From contig MU128996.1 of NCBI GenBank assembly GCA_014904985.1, forward strand, positions 62,001-126,000: 64,000 nucleotides of DNA. The letters are read 5' to 3'. The position numbers and the translations under genes are program-made. Below, piece by piece: positions 25,273 to 35,788 of this stretch; positions within the stretch are counted from its first letter, which is position 1; each line of letters opens with the position of its first letter. The stretch comes from Hydnum rufescens UP504. Its lineage: Eukaryota > Basidiomycota > Agaricomycetes > Cantharellales > Hydnaceae. The notes under the pieces are model-generated. The model searched no databases and was not told the origin of the DNA. It worked only from the letters and a program-made list of their open reading frames with translations.

Positions 25273-25615
25273 CTACTCAGGGAGAATGGAAAAAGCAACC
25301 GCATTCACCCTCATTGTGGTCGGTGAGAATGAGATCGGAAGACTTGAGGTGATGGCGGCGAGACCACCTCGACGCCCAGGCCGTGAAGATGGCTCCAAAC
25401 TTACAATGATACGGCACCCAACACGAAGTATCCGTGTAGATCACGTTCAGGATCAGTGCGGGCACATGTACTTGGATTCTGTGAACCGTTGAGGATCACG
25501 GTGACGAAAAGTTGAGGGCATAGACTTAGCTTTTGAGTCCCTTGAGAGTATTCATCAATCTGCATCGAAGAGGTGAGGAGGTTTGAGTTGATCAGCGATC
25601 CCCATGAAAGCATAT
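25273..25615 (-). pseudogene. Family Y copy 2, 5' end lost
   Basis: The minus-strand frame with QLFVTVILNGSQNPSTC and DPERDLHGYFVLGAVS is present, as are the GTAAGT donor at about 25410 and the final exon ending in a conserved TAG at 25273-25275. Similarity to the other Y copies stops abruptly at about 25612, inside the HHAF region, where unrelated sequence begins. The gene has therefore lost its 5' part and promoter. Confidence 0.5.
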
Positions 25616-25771
25616 AAAGGTATCTGAAGGTAGTCTAGGCGTTACGTATCAGAGAACCCACACTCTTCTGTATTTGAAATGAACGGAATCAATTTGCCAC
25701 GCGACTGACTCCCAGAAAGGGAATTCCGGATAATGCCGTCGGCCTTGGGAACCCACTGCATGAACGACAGT
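25616..25771. other. Left flank of the transposon, start of interrupted locus Z
   Basis: This short stretch separates the truncated Y gene from the transposon. It contains ATG at 25726 in a frame that would join directly to the frame at 31050 if the transposon and one copy of its 6-bp duplication were removed. The last six bases (25766-25771, GACAGT) are the left target-site duplication. Confidence 0.5.
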
Positions 25772-26221
25772 TACGGTAGACGAGAAGGGCCAGGTCAAGC
25801 CGCGAGATAATTTTGAATCCGCATTGTCACTGCCACTCGTGCCCGCAAAGGAGCCATTACTGCAGTTATGCCAGAAATGCAGAGTCGGGTGTCCCAGTGA
25901 GTAGAACATGATGTTATATAAATGAGGGATGAATGAATGAATGAGGAATGGGGATGCTCTTATATTTACGTAATCAGCAATGACCGAATCGATTGAGAAC
26001 AACTAACTCCTCTTCATTATGCCAAAAATGGAGAGTCGGGGGTCACCCTGGTGAGTAGAACACAATAGGAAATGTTTTATGAATGGGTGATGAACGAATG
26101 AACAAGCAAGGGAGCGCACTCATATTTACGTAATCGGTAACGAGCAAATTGATCGAGAACACCTAACACCTCCCTGTTCAAAAGTCTGCCTTAAAAATTT
26201 CCCATGTCTAATTACTGCCCT
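25772..26221 (+). repeat. Left terminal inverted repeat of the transposon
   Basis: It is near identical to the reverse complement of 30605-31043 up to 26179, with weaker similarity to about 26221. It contains two tandem sub-repeats of about 150 bp (roughly 25868-26019 and 26020-26179), each starting with ATGCCA.AAATG.AGAGTCGGG. Each sub-repeat carries the palindrome TTACGTAA (25966-25973 and 26126-26133). These are candidates for transposase binding. The promoter of the alpha-kinase must lie in or overlap this repeat. Confidence 0.88.
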
Positions 26222-28739
26222 ACCTGTGGGGTCTCATTCCCCCACAAGAGTGATTCTGTTACCCCCTGTGCAGTATGCCACAAGCTATCTGAACTTACGA
26301 GTCAAGTTGAAATTGATCTCGTTAACGTATGGGCACTATTTATTCCCTTGTACCTATTTGATGACACTTTCTGAAGTCTCAGAAGAAGTTCCAATGCAAA
26401 GGCTGTGGGGTTCTGTTCCCCCATGCCGAAAAAGTCCTCTGTTCTCCCTGCCATGAATATTACGGTACGACTACCCGGATATGTATTGATGCCAAAATTC
26501 CCTATTCAATCCTTATGTAGTGGATCATCTTGATCGCCTTCCCACTCTCCTACGTCGTGACCCTGAGGTCTGGAACCTAGTCAAGCCCATAGATGAGGGA
26601 AATGCCCTGCCGACAAATGCTGTCCACTCGTCTAATCCTAATGGGGCATCCCTGACCACTACAACTGATGCTCAAGCCCAAGCTACTGGAGTTACAAATC
26701 TCATGCATGGTTTCAAGGAGAACTCTCAGCACCACAGAGTCCACAGCCGCCCTCAGAATGCCAACCTTCAAAAAGCAGAGGCCGCGAAACCCACTGCTGC
26801 ATCCATTAAGGCTGAGAAGCTGGCCCAGAAGATCTTCTTGGAAGGCAAATGCATTACCTTCAATGTGCAAGGATATTCACTCAACTACAAACATCAAATG
26901 GTTGCGGTGTGTATCCAAACCTGCCCCCCATGGGCCTGCTCTTTCATCTTGACTAATGTTTTCATAGCATGACATTCTTAAGATCACAAAGTCTGTTCCA
27001 CTTGACACCCAGATGCAGACCACCATGGATGGCCTTCTTGCTATGCTCCAGAGAGCCCATGAAGAATTCTTTAAGGAGAGGGATCCAGTTAGGTTGACAG
27101 TGTATGTAAGATTCTCTTTGTGGGGATTTTTCATTATATTTAATCCAAGGCAATATTACAGTGACCTGGTAACCCATTACACCCACATCAAAGCTAAGTC
27201 CTATGCTCTCCTAGCCAAGGAGGACTGGAAGGACTGCACTGCCTCAGAGTTCTTCCATTGGCTTCAGAATCAGCGCCGTCTTAGCCAATGGGATGAAGAC
27301 CACAATGAGATATCACTCCGTTTTGTCTATGAGGATTCCAAAGTGGTGCGTTCATCCTTAATCAGAGTTTTTTCTGATTCTAAGGCCACCTTTACTGGCC
27401 TTCACTATAGTTCCCTGGTGGTGATGATAACAGTGATTATCACCCTATCTCACTGAAGGAAAATGTTCACAAACGACAGCACAATGGTATAAATCATTGC
27501 CTTTCCCCTATGCTCAATATTCTCTAATGGAAAATTAATTGATTAATCAGATTCATCTGAGGATGAGGCCAGTAGACCCAAGCGTGGCCGCCCTCTGTTT
27601 CTTGAGAGTTGTGTGCGACCACTCTATGACATCACAGGTGTCAAATCGTATGGTGAATTTGATGGGCCTTGGACAACTTTATGCATCAAGAAAACCACAG
27701 TCACTGGAAACAGTAATTCAACAGTTGATATTGTCGAAGGGGATGAAGATCTTCTCAGCATTGCTCAAAACTGGAAAGCTGGCCTCCAACTGGTCTTGGA
27801 GGGCAAGGACCACTATGGGAGTGGCTATATTGCTGATGGCAGCTCCAAGCACTCAATTTTTGTAGGATCAAGAGCTTCTTTTCATGCAGAGATACCACTA
27901 ATTAAGTATATCTTATTCTTCTTCTCAGGGAAGGCTTGGAGGTATAGATCTTGCCATTTGCCAACACAAGTATCCTGGCCATTCCGAGGGTGATGTCAGA
28001 TCTGACCTTCTGAATGAGGCAAAGATCATGGCACTAGGGACCATATATGGTGAGGATTTTGACCGGCTTGTGATGCTGGCAATCAAAGATGGCTTGATAA
28101 AACCCAAAGAATATAAATGTAAAATTTCATCTCTCAACATGATTATTTATGCTGATGATAGGATATCCAGGTTTCCGCTTCAACACAGAAGGAATGTTCC
28201 TTGGGGAGATTGTCAATGACACAATTCCATATGTTGGAAGTGGTCTTGATGATGCCCCTATCCTTCTCTATCGCAACTTCATTGCAACACAGTTCCTTCC
28301 ACACAATCGACTTGAAAAGGGATTTGTGAAGTATACAGGAAATGATGGATCAGTGGACCCTGATCTCAAGTTCACGGCCTTGGGAAGAACTCTTGATGCC
28401 TTTCAGCATTACTGTATTGCTGTATCAAAGGAATCCTTCATGGTCTGTGATCTACAAGGTGGGTATGAAGTCCCCATCTCCACTTCCATAGATATCTCAG
28501 TCCTCATATCCATCAGGTATACAAGGTCACCGCCTGGACAAGGAAGTGTTTTATTTATTTGATCCTCAAGCAAACTCGTAAGTTCTTTTACTCTAGGTCA
28601 AAATAATAATCAAACATGAACCCTGTATAGGAATACTTCAAAGAAGTTTGGTTATTGGGACCTTGGACCTAATGCGATCAAAGCATACCTCAATCAGCAC
28701 AAATGCAACAGCTTGTGCAGGGCAATTGGGATTAACTGA
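26204..28739 (+). CDS. Alpha-kinase with N-terminal zinc ribbons, transposon cargo
   Basis: Eleven exons join in consistent phase to a 647-residue protein: 26204-26326, 26383-26464, 26521-26906, 26968-27101, 27162-27345, 27411-27486, 27551-27861, 27929-28118, 28171-28458, 28517-28577, 28631-28739. Residues 5-25 and 46-64 form two C-x2-C...C-x2-C zinc-ribbon-like modules sharing the CGV.FPH motif. A basic stretch, RPKRGRP, follows near residue 336. The alpha-kinase domain fills the C-terminal half, with FVKYTGNDG, DLQG at 589-592, LFDPQANS, and the family's zinc motif H635, C637 and C641 near the end. Alpha-kinases phosphorylate Ser/Thr and are unrelated in sequence to ordinary kinases. No stop or frameshift was found. 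The border of exon 9 is the least certain. Substrate unknown. Confidence 0.85.
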
Positions 28740-28896
28740 CATCACTGAGGGAGGTGATATTCTTGGCATGATTCAACTCTTTACTGTCATAGTTATCAAG
28801 GCCTTGAAGAGATTTTGACATGTACCTTACTGGTGGTCAGATAGTACAATTCCACCCCATGTTCATTAGGATTCAGTGGCATATGCTATTTCTTTG
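28740..28896. terminator. Shared 3' region between convergent alpha-kinase and integrase genes
   Basis: The two transposon genes end 157 bp apart, facing each other. Both 3' ends, including their polyadenylation signals, must lie in this space or overlap. No canonical AATAAA was seen. Confidence 0.35.
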
Positions 28897-30475
28897 TCAA
28901 GGTTGATACATGATGGGGAGCATTGCGACAAAAACAGACCATACATTTCCCACAGAGAGTTTTATTACACCCAGAGAGTCAAATGCCGCACGCGCCTGCT
29001 GTGCATACTCAGGGGGAACAAACCCAATAATAGAATCACCTCCCATGTATGCCTTGATCTCACGAATGACATCCACATCAATGGGAAGGAGGCGATCCTT
29101 CATACCGTACCTCTCTGGAATGGAATACACAATATCAGGGGCGACTCCTGATGGGAGCAACTTCCCTTTGACTTTGTGCGTCTTTGCTGCATTGACCCTA
29201 TGCCGATACTCATCCAGTTCCTGCTGGAGGAATGTGGACCACAGCCAACGACATAATGTGCTGAAATCACATGAATAATAAATATAAACCAAGATCTCAT
29301 TCATACTCACTAATGTTTTGGGTTACTCTCATCATAGATGCCTGTGTCGGCACCTTGCTTGAAAACCAGGACCCAATTGTCACCAGAATCGAGCCTTAAT
29401 CAAAGCCACCCACGCTCCACAGTGATATTACGGATGCTTTGGACATACCGATGAGCAGGAAGCTCATCGGTACCCAATTCCGGAAGTAAATCGCCCTGTG
29501 AATATCCAATCACCGTTAGAAATAGGCTTCAAGAACCTCAGTTGTGGCTTCTGACCTGATGGCTTGCGCATATCCATACTGAACTGTAGTCTCGGATCCA
29601 CAGTCTGTTGTTGACTGAAGAGGGACCCCTATGGCGAGGGTGAATGCAGGGCTCTGTAATTTAGAATCCACTGACCACCTAGTTCTTCCACAAGGCTGAG
29701 ATAAAGATATCCCACTGCTTCACCAAGACGATTATCAGGGAGTACCCAAAGTCCGAGGTATTTCCCAGAGGCGACGTCTGCGGATTCCATAAACAGGAAA
29801 GCCTATCTTCTTAAGTTTGTCGTGCCCATCACCACTCCATTCGGCATTGGGACCAAGAGAGACAATAGGGAATCGTTTTATCTTCTTTGCTGTAGGCTCC
29901 CTATTCTCAAAACCAGAAGGGTCGTACATACGCATGGTGTTGGCGACAAAATCCCTGGTACCATTTCTAATGAGAAATGGGTAGGCGACATAAAAGCTAT
30001 ATACATTACCTTGTCAGCGGAACTCCCATCTGGAATGCGATAGTTGCCTGAGTAGAACGGTAGCCTCACCTCTGGTTTGGGTCCTTTTGAATCGCATCAA
30101 GAACCAGCTGTGTTTTCTGCTCATGTGACATGGTCTTTGTTGTATGTCCGGACCCATAAATCCCGAGTTCTTGACGGCGACGCTTAACAGTGCGTGCACT
30201 TTGAGAGAAATTGATAACAGGGAATGCACATTAAACCTCATACTTCACACACCTCATTGTTATTCCATGCTCCTTCTTTAGGAGCTCCCTGATCACAGCA
30301 GGATCCGTAATTAATTTACGATTATACTCCCAGAGCGCTGCAGCTAGAGTTGGATCACATGCTTTGGCTGCCACAGGTCCCAGGTAGGCACAAGTAGAAC
30401 AGGAGAGTGAGAACTATACACACCAACAATGCCATGTTGATTTTTACCACTCGGATTGTGGTTTTGAGCATTCAT
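28897..30475 (-). pseudogene. DDE integrase/transposase, broken
   Basis: The gene starts at ATG 30475 with an NPSGKNQHG motif. An HTH-like region follows (ITM, then SARTVKRRRQELGIYGSG). Catalytic core residues are visible: the first Asp in WSGDGHDKL (29828-29830), the second in STTDCGSE (29603-29605), and Glu in NITVERGW (29415-29417). The C-terminal part (WLWSTFLQQELDEY, PIDVDVIREIKAYMGG) resembles integrase core proteins of basidiomycetes. Two lesions are present. One extra base near 29780 breaks the frame after GFPVYGIR, and TGA at 29400-29402 replaces an Arg codon in ERGWL-R. At least five introns are needed. The enzyme should be inactive unless the lesions are sequencing errors. Confidence 0.82.
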
Positions 30476-30604
30476 TAGGGTTGTCGCGAAGGTGGAGTTA
30501 TGAAAAGACAAGGAGATTGCCGTGGAAAAGTCCGAGCCAACAAACAATGGTGTTCAAGCCTGTCTTTCAAGAATCACTCTTGCAAAGGGAATGAGACCAG
30601 AGGG

Positions 30605-31043
30605 GGGGGGGCAATTATACATTGGAGAATTTTAAGAACAGGGAGGTGTTAGGTGTTCTTGATCAATTTGCTCGTTACTGATTACGTAAATATGAGTGCG
30701 CTCCCTTGCTTGTTCATTCGTTCATCACCCATTCATAAAACATTTCCTATTGTGTTCTACTCACTGGGGTGACCCCCAACTCTCCATTTTTGGCATAATG
30801 AAGAGGAGTTAGTTGTTCTCAATCGATTCGGTCATTGCTGATTACGTAAATATAAGAGCATCCCCATTCCTCATTCATTCGTTCATCCCTCATTTATATA
30901 ACATTGTGTTCTACTCACTGGGACACCCGACTCTGCATTTCTGGCATAACTGCAGTAATGGCTCCTTTGCGGGCATGAGTGGCAGTGACAATGCGGATTC
31001 AAAATTATCTCGCGGCTTGACCTGGCCCTTCTCGTCTACCGTA
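30605..31043 (-). repeat. Right terminal inverted repeat of the transposon
   Basis: This is the reverse complement of the left repeat, with a few substitutions and small indels (a 4-base difference near the ATTCATTC run, for example). It has the same two sub-repeats, with TTACGTAA at 30682-30689 and 30842-30849. The high identity of the two ends suggests insertion was not ancient. A G9-type homopolymer (30603-30611) marks the inner edge. Confidence 0.88.
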
Positions 31044-31049
31044 GACAGT

Positions 31050-31530
31050 GCATCCTCTCACCGCCGGCCCCGTGAGCCTAAGGTCACTTCATATGATGAC
31101 CAAATTAACGTTTTCCGTTCCATTGACCCCCCAGCCATTCATAATCCTCTGTGTTGTATTCCATGGAGTCTCTCACTATCTACATTCCCATGGCACAATC
31201 ACAATCACCTACAATCAGGTCTCTTCCAAGCTCATACAGTACTCATGGTGGTGAGGACTTGACAATATCTCATCGTTATCTCAGCATTGAACTGCTTCCA
31301 GGTCCTGTCTTCTTCCCACCATCGGACAGAGTGAACACCGTCGGTTCCACCGTGATTGATTCATCCTCCCCGCCTTATTCTCGCCCCGCATCTCCCTTGT
31401 TTACTCAGAAGACTATACCTGATATTCCCTCTCAAATCTGCAATGACTGCGGGTCCCATTCTCTGCGATGCGTAACATCTGCGGAGTTTACCGATGCTTT
31501 GGCCTTGAGGCCCAAATATAGATAGTAGAG
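31050..31530 (+). pseudogene. Fragment of locus Z, interrupted by the transposon
   Basis: Directly after the right target duplication, an open frame begins with ASSHRRPREPKVTSYDDQIN. It is in phase with the frame at 25726-25771 across the transposon. Further on, another frame (31151-31525) is Ser/Pro-rich and ends in LALRPKYR. No domain is recognised. It may be an exon pair of an unknown host gene or part of another mobile element. Its position in the kinase array is itself odd, since sequence from 25616 to about 31870 is absent from the other intervals. Confidence 0.35.
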
Positions 31531-31870
31531 GGCTCGAGCCAATAAAGACATCCTATGGAATGCCCTGTGTGCCCATCCAAGCAATAGTTTCGCCTTTTGG
31601 CAGGCGGGGTTGCTCAGGTCACTCAATTATGTAAGGTTTAGATCACGTTGTGAGACTGCTTTGGGCGACCCTCGCATGGTTTTAATTTCCCATCAATTTC
31701 CCACGGGAAAGAGTAGAGGTTTACTATTAGGTAACTCCCAGACTCGCTTGCGCAGCAAGCGAGTCTGGAACCCATGACTAATCTGAAGGTGCATATTACA
31801 CCAGGATGAAATATTTGATATTTGCCAGAGTTATCCCCAAAATACTATCGCTGCGAAATTTATGTGTTTT
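31531..31870. other. Unique sequence upstream of kinase copy E, with a hairpin
   Basis: No gene is seen. At 31739-31769 there is a perfect hairpin with 14-bp arms (CCAGACTCGCTTGC) and a 3-base loop. Similarity to the upstream region of kinase copy D resumes at about 31870. Confidence 0.45.
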
Positions 31871-31945
31871 TTTGCTCGGCGCGTTCCGAATTGCAAACAT
31901 GTGTTCTGTTATGACTCTCGTGTCAAAACCCCTGTATATCTGATC

Positions 31946-34849
31946 ATGACGGCAGACGGAGACAGAGCGAGGTGGCCCGCTGTCATGCCTCCAAGGGGGA
32001 GGGCTTTGTCTCCTGCCGTTGACCGTGCGGATTTTGCTGCTTTGGCAAAAGCGGAAACTCCATTCACCCGTCCCATTACTCAGTTCTATAAGGAAGTTAC
32101 TTCACCTGACTCTGGGTGAGTTATCCTTTTGAATATGTGCAGCAGCATAATGACGCAGACTTTTGGTAGGCTACATGCATTTATATCAGGGGATGTCCAA
32201 GACATCGCGTGTTACTCAGGCCCGGTTGGCATAGTCCTCATGTCCTTGCATTCCAGGCGGCTGAATGGACTTCCAGTTCCACTATCTGCTCATGCGTGTC
32301 CACATCCAGAACGAGGGGGTGCCGATTGTCTGGTTGCGGTTGGACATGTGGGGTACAATCAAATTCTCCTCCGACCGCTCCAAGCTCTGGAAACCACGTG
32401 ACTATCACGACGCGACCACCACGTTTGCTACCCTGAATTTCCGTCACATCATAGACTTTATCAATGATCTAGGCACCATGCCTGGGTTGCGTCATAGCTG
32501 GACCGTTAACCACGTCATCGGAATCCTTCATGGAGGCTTTGGGGGATTTTGGGTCAAACCGCCCTCGCCAAAATCTCTCAAGAGTACCCTTAATAATTTT
32601 GTATGGGACGGGGCCACTACAGAATCCGTGGAGCGCCAATTTGCTATCCGGCACCGTAACATAAAAAGGATCTCACTTAGGGACCCAGCGACATGGAAAA
32701 ATGAGCCCGCTTCTCTGTCCCAACCACCGAGCTCAAAAGAGGATGGTCCCGAGGGTGCCGATGCAACCCTAGTAGGCACGAAAGAGAAAATAGCGCATAT
32801 TGACTCAACACTAACCTTATCAGACGAACATCTCCAAGGACCTCGCCCAATGCAGCCGCCCAATGCGAATGGTGCAGTACCTGCACTTGCGACCGATGCT
32901 GAGAAGAATGTTGGTGACCAGCCTCGACGTCGCGAAATTAAACACTCCAATGTACTCGCCTCCAAGCCCGTCGAATCCCCGACACCGTACGATCCATATC
33001 GTCGCTCAGCATCCCGAACCAGGAACCCCTTATCTGGCCAAACTGAGAGGCGACTCGTGCAACCCGCGGATCCATCCTCAACTCCCACTCGTCCTACAGC
33101 GGCTTCCACCGGAATAGACGAAGCCATTCTGCAAGGTATCGTGATTACGGCTCCTTCGGCAGAGGGCTCGGGACAAGGGTCACACGCTAGCCCACCATTT
33201 ACGAATCCCCAACCCAGTCCCCCTGAAACTCCCAACTTGACTAGCCGCATTGTTCGTTTAGGCTCATCGCCCATGGCCACAGGGGGCTACTCCTCGGTCT
33301 GGAGAGGCAGGTTGCTCTCTGCCACCTCTGATGATCCTGACCAAGCTCTTCAGGTGCTCTTCTCAATTGATGCCTCCCGGAGGGTGCATGGGCTGACTGC
33401 CGATACCCTAGGCCGCTGTTAAGGTGCTTCGCGCTTCGTACACGGATGAGGACACCCTCAAACGGAAACTCCACAAGGTAAATTTTCCTGACAGTTGCAC
33501 CATGAATCTTTCATTCACGACATCCATAGCATCTGCATGTAGAAATGCGAATATGGGCCCAATTGCATCACGAGAATGTGGTGAGATTGCTAGGTCATAC
33601 TGAGGAACCAGAAGGGCCTGGTCTCGTTTCAATTTTGTACCCTCACGGGAATGTCTTGAGATTTCTTGCAAAGAATCCCAACGTCAATCGAGAGGTTATC
33701 GTGCGTTTATATCACTATGCTTTCTCTTGAATATGGGATCTATCATCCCCCACTGAGCCCAATCTTTACAGTGTGCTGATGTTGCACTGGGATTACAATA
33801 CTTGCATGAACACAAGCCTCGAATTATACACGGTGATCTTAAAGGGGTATGCTAGAATACGCCGAAGGGGTGGTGCCTTGCTGATGAATTGATATGCTCA
33901 GTCGAATGTGTTGATCGATGGAGAAGGAAGAGCGAGCATTTGTGATTTTGGACTGTCTATAATTCTCGATGGGGAGCTTACTGGCTATACGTCATCAAAC
34001 TTCGGCGGGTCACTCCGATTTCTCGCTCCCGAACTTCTTGAGGAAACCACTAGAACAGTGCAGACGGATATATATGCTTACGCATGCACTTGTATTCAGG
34101 TGAGAGGGATTCTCATCATACACTGCGTTTCCGTCTAACTTGTAATCATCCATTCACTGTAGATCTTGTTCGACCAGGAGCCCTACCACGAAATTTCCAG
34201 AGAGGCACACCTCATGCGTGCTATATTTAGTCATCAGCCTCCCTTTGAACCATGGAACGGAGAAGTTACGTTTCCTTCACTTTTGCGAATTTTGAAACGC
34301 TGCTGGGATCACGACCGAACGAGCCGGCCACCATTGAACTTAATCATCGACACTATGCAGCGCTGCCTCTTCCGTACCTATCGAACAAACTTAGGCATCC
34401 ACCAAGGAATCGTACGTGCTCTTTCTGGATAGTATTCTGCTGGATTACGCACCGAGACTATTGGTTTACAGGGGAGGCGTGTTCGATTAATGTGCCTTCC
34501 TGGCATTGAACAAGCAAACCTGATCTCAATTGACGACGGTGGACTGAGCATCGTGGTGAATTCTTCGACCTCATTCCACCGAGTCCCGATTTATCAGCGT
34601 TATCGCTGGGAATTGATGGATAACGAAAGCCTCGACAGTGCGTTGCACCCTATTCTCTAACACAAGTAAAAGCTGATGGGGTATTAGTAGACTCCGGGGG
34701 CTCCGATGCATCCTCCCTCTCGGGGAAGGATGCATCATCATCGGAGAGCCCTTCCCTACATCTCAACATGGGCGAATTACTCTGTGAAATTTCGTCTTCC
34801 CTACTCGTCGATGGTGTCGTACAAGTCCTACCACAAAGCTTCTTCCTAG
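31946..34849 (+). CDS. TKL-like protein kinase copy E, kinase domain intact
   Basis: Ten exons fit: 31946-32115, 32170-32224, 32277-33353, 33412-33477, 33530-33700, 33772-33846, 33902-34099, 34163-34411, 34472-34637, 34691-34849. All junctions up to exon 9 are in phase. Residues 1-250 are an N-terminal region of unknown fold (VPIVWLRLDMW, RHIIDFINDL, HVIGILHGGFGGFW). A Pro/Ser/Thr-rich linker follows. The kinase has GGYSSVWRG, K438 in AAVK, Glu461 of helix C, H533-G-D-L-K-G, DFG at 553, and APE. HGD replaces HRD, common in TKL kinases of mushrooms. The conserved tail after the kinase (RRVRLMCLPGIEQ, VPIYQRYRWEL) is open, but an extra base near 34752 shifts the last 30-odd codons. The catalytic domain should be functional. 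Intron 2 (52 nt) is inferred from phase. Confidence 0.75.
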
Positions 34850-35265
34850 GTGGTATAATGGATGGTGAGAATTGATACTGGGGCTTTTAATGGGCATACC
34901 GGAGTGGGTCCTGACCGCTGGAGGTCGGGTCGGGTCACGGGGATCCTAGCCACAATACGACCGGCAGTCATCTTCTGGCTTGTTCATGTGCGTCATGTTG
35001 CATACGCATGCGGCTGACGATTGTAGATGTCAATTCCAGACAGATAGTATGTGTATGACTTGAAGGACGAAGAAAGGATATCAAACGGGCATTATATTTG
35101 GATAATTTACATTCCTGGGGGGAATTACGAGAAATCAACCTATGCGGAATTCAAAATTTCGGAACGTTGAACGAAGCAAGAACGTCTCAAGCACGGTGCG
35201 AAAAAACTAGCCATACTAATTATAAGTAGACGCACTTGGTGCCTTCTTTGGAGATTAATTAGATT
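34850..35265. repeat. Truncated downstream flank of kinase copy E
   Basis: Only the first part of the standard flank is present. It breaks off at about 35260 in an A/T-rich junction and continues directly into the Y block, skipping all of the X gene. Recombination between flank and Y block deleted X here, which explains why copies E and F are only about 4.3 kb apart. Confidence 0.55.
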
Positions 35266-35788
35266 GATTATCCAAGCCAAGGCGCCTTTGCATCCCCGTG
35301 GGCCGTTATTTCCCTCAATACACAGGTTGTACGGTCCATGTCAAGACATTGAAATAAATTCACGGAAGCGAGCCGGGGGAGGCTTAGTATCTGTGAGCCT
35401 CTCATTTACTCTGTCGGTGCAGTAATGTAGGCAATCGTACATGATATATGCGTGTTTTGGCAGTTGTGACACTTCCATACTCCATATTTGCCTCGTCGTT
35501 GCGGGAGTCAAGAAAACTGAAGGATGATGGGATCCCATAACTGTTTCCTTTCTCGCGCCTCGAGTGTTTTCTGTACTTCATTATCATTCAGCCTAGAATG
35601 ACGTTTCGGCTCTCGAATCTCACGCGGTACATACATTTCCTACACCCACTCTCCCTTCATTTGCTCGTGGCTAAATAGGTGGCGAAGATCCCTGCGGCAT
35701 GGCCAACATCAGAACTTGGAGCGGTAAGGGGCTGCGTGAGTCATTCTTTCCTTGGTCGTCTTCTGAGTGAAGGGATGATTTGCTTCCC

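Larger units (their letters stand above)
25772..31043. mobile_element. 5.27-kb DNA transposon carrying an alpha-kinase and a DDE integrase
   Basis: The element is bounded by inverted repeats of about 440-450 bp whose outermost bases are TACGGTAGACGAG on the left and the exact complement on the right. It is flanked by a perfect 6-bp duplication, GACAGT, at 25766-25771 and 31044-31049. Two convergent genes fill it: an alpha-kinase (26204-28739, +) starting at the inner edge of the left repeat, and a DDE integrase (30475-28897, -) starting about 130 bp inside the right repeat. A 6-bp duplication, long inverted repeats and a retroviral-type integrase recall Polinton/Maverick elements, but no DNA polymerase, ATPase or capsid gene is seen and the element is far shorter. 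It may be a separate fungal superfamily or a reduced derivative. Confidence 0.88.

Noticed and set aside
25772..31043. Assignment of the transposon to Polinton/Maverick
   Set aside because: Only the integrase type, duplication length and long repeats agree. There is no DNA polymerase B, packaging ATPase, protease or capsid gene in the 5.27 kb.
30813..31262. 149-codon plus frame at the right transposon end, and its mirror at 25649-26002
   Set aside because: Both are translations of the inverted repeat read outwards and differ as soon as they leave it, so they are not a conserved protein.
32528..33280. Minus-strand frame of 250 codons opposite kinase copy E, with similar ones opposite the other copies
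   Set aside because: It is antisense to the main exon of the kinase. Indels between copies are multiples of three in the plus frame, and plus-strand splice phases are consistent.
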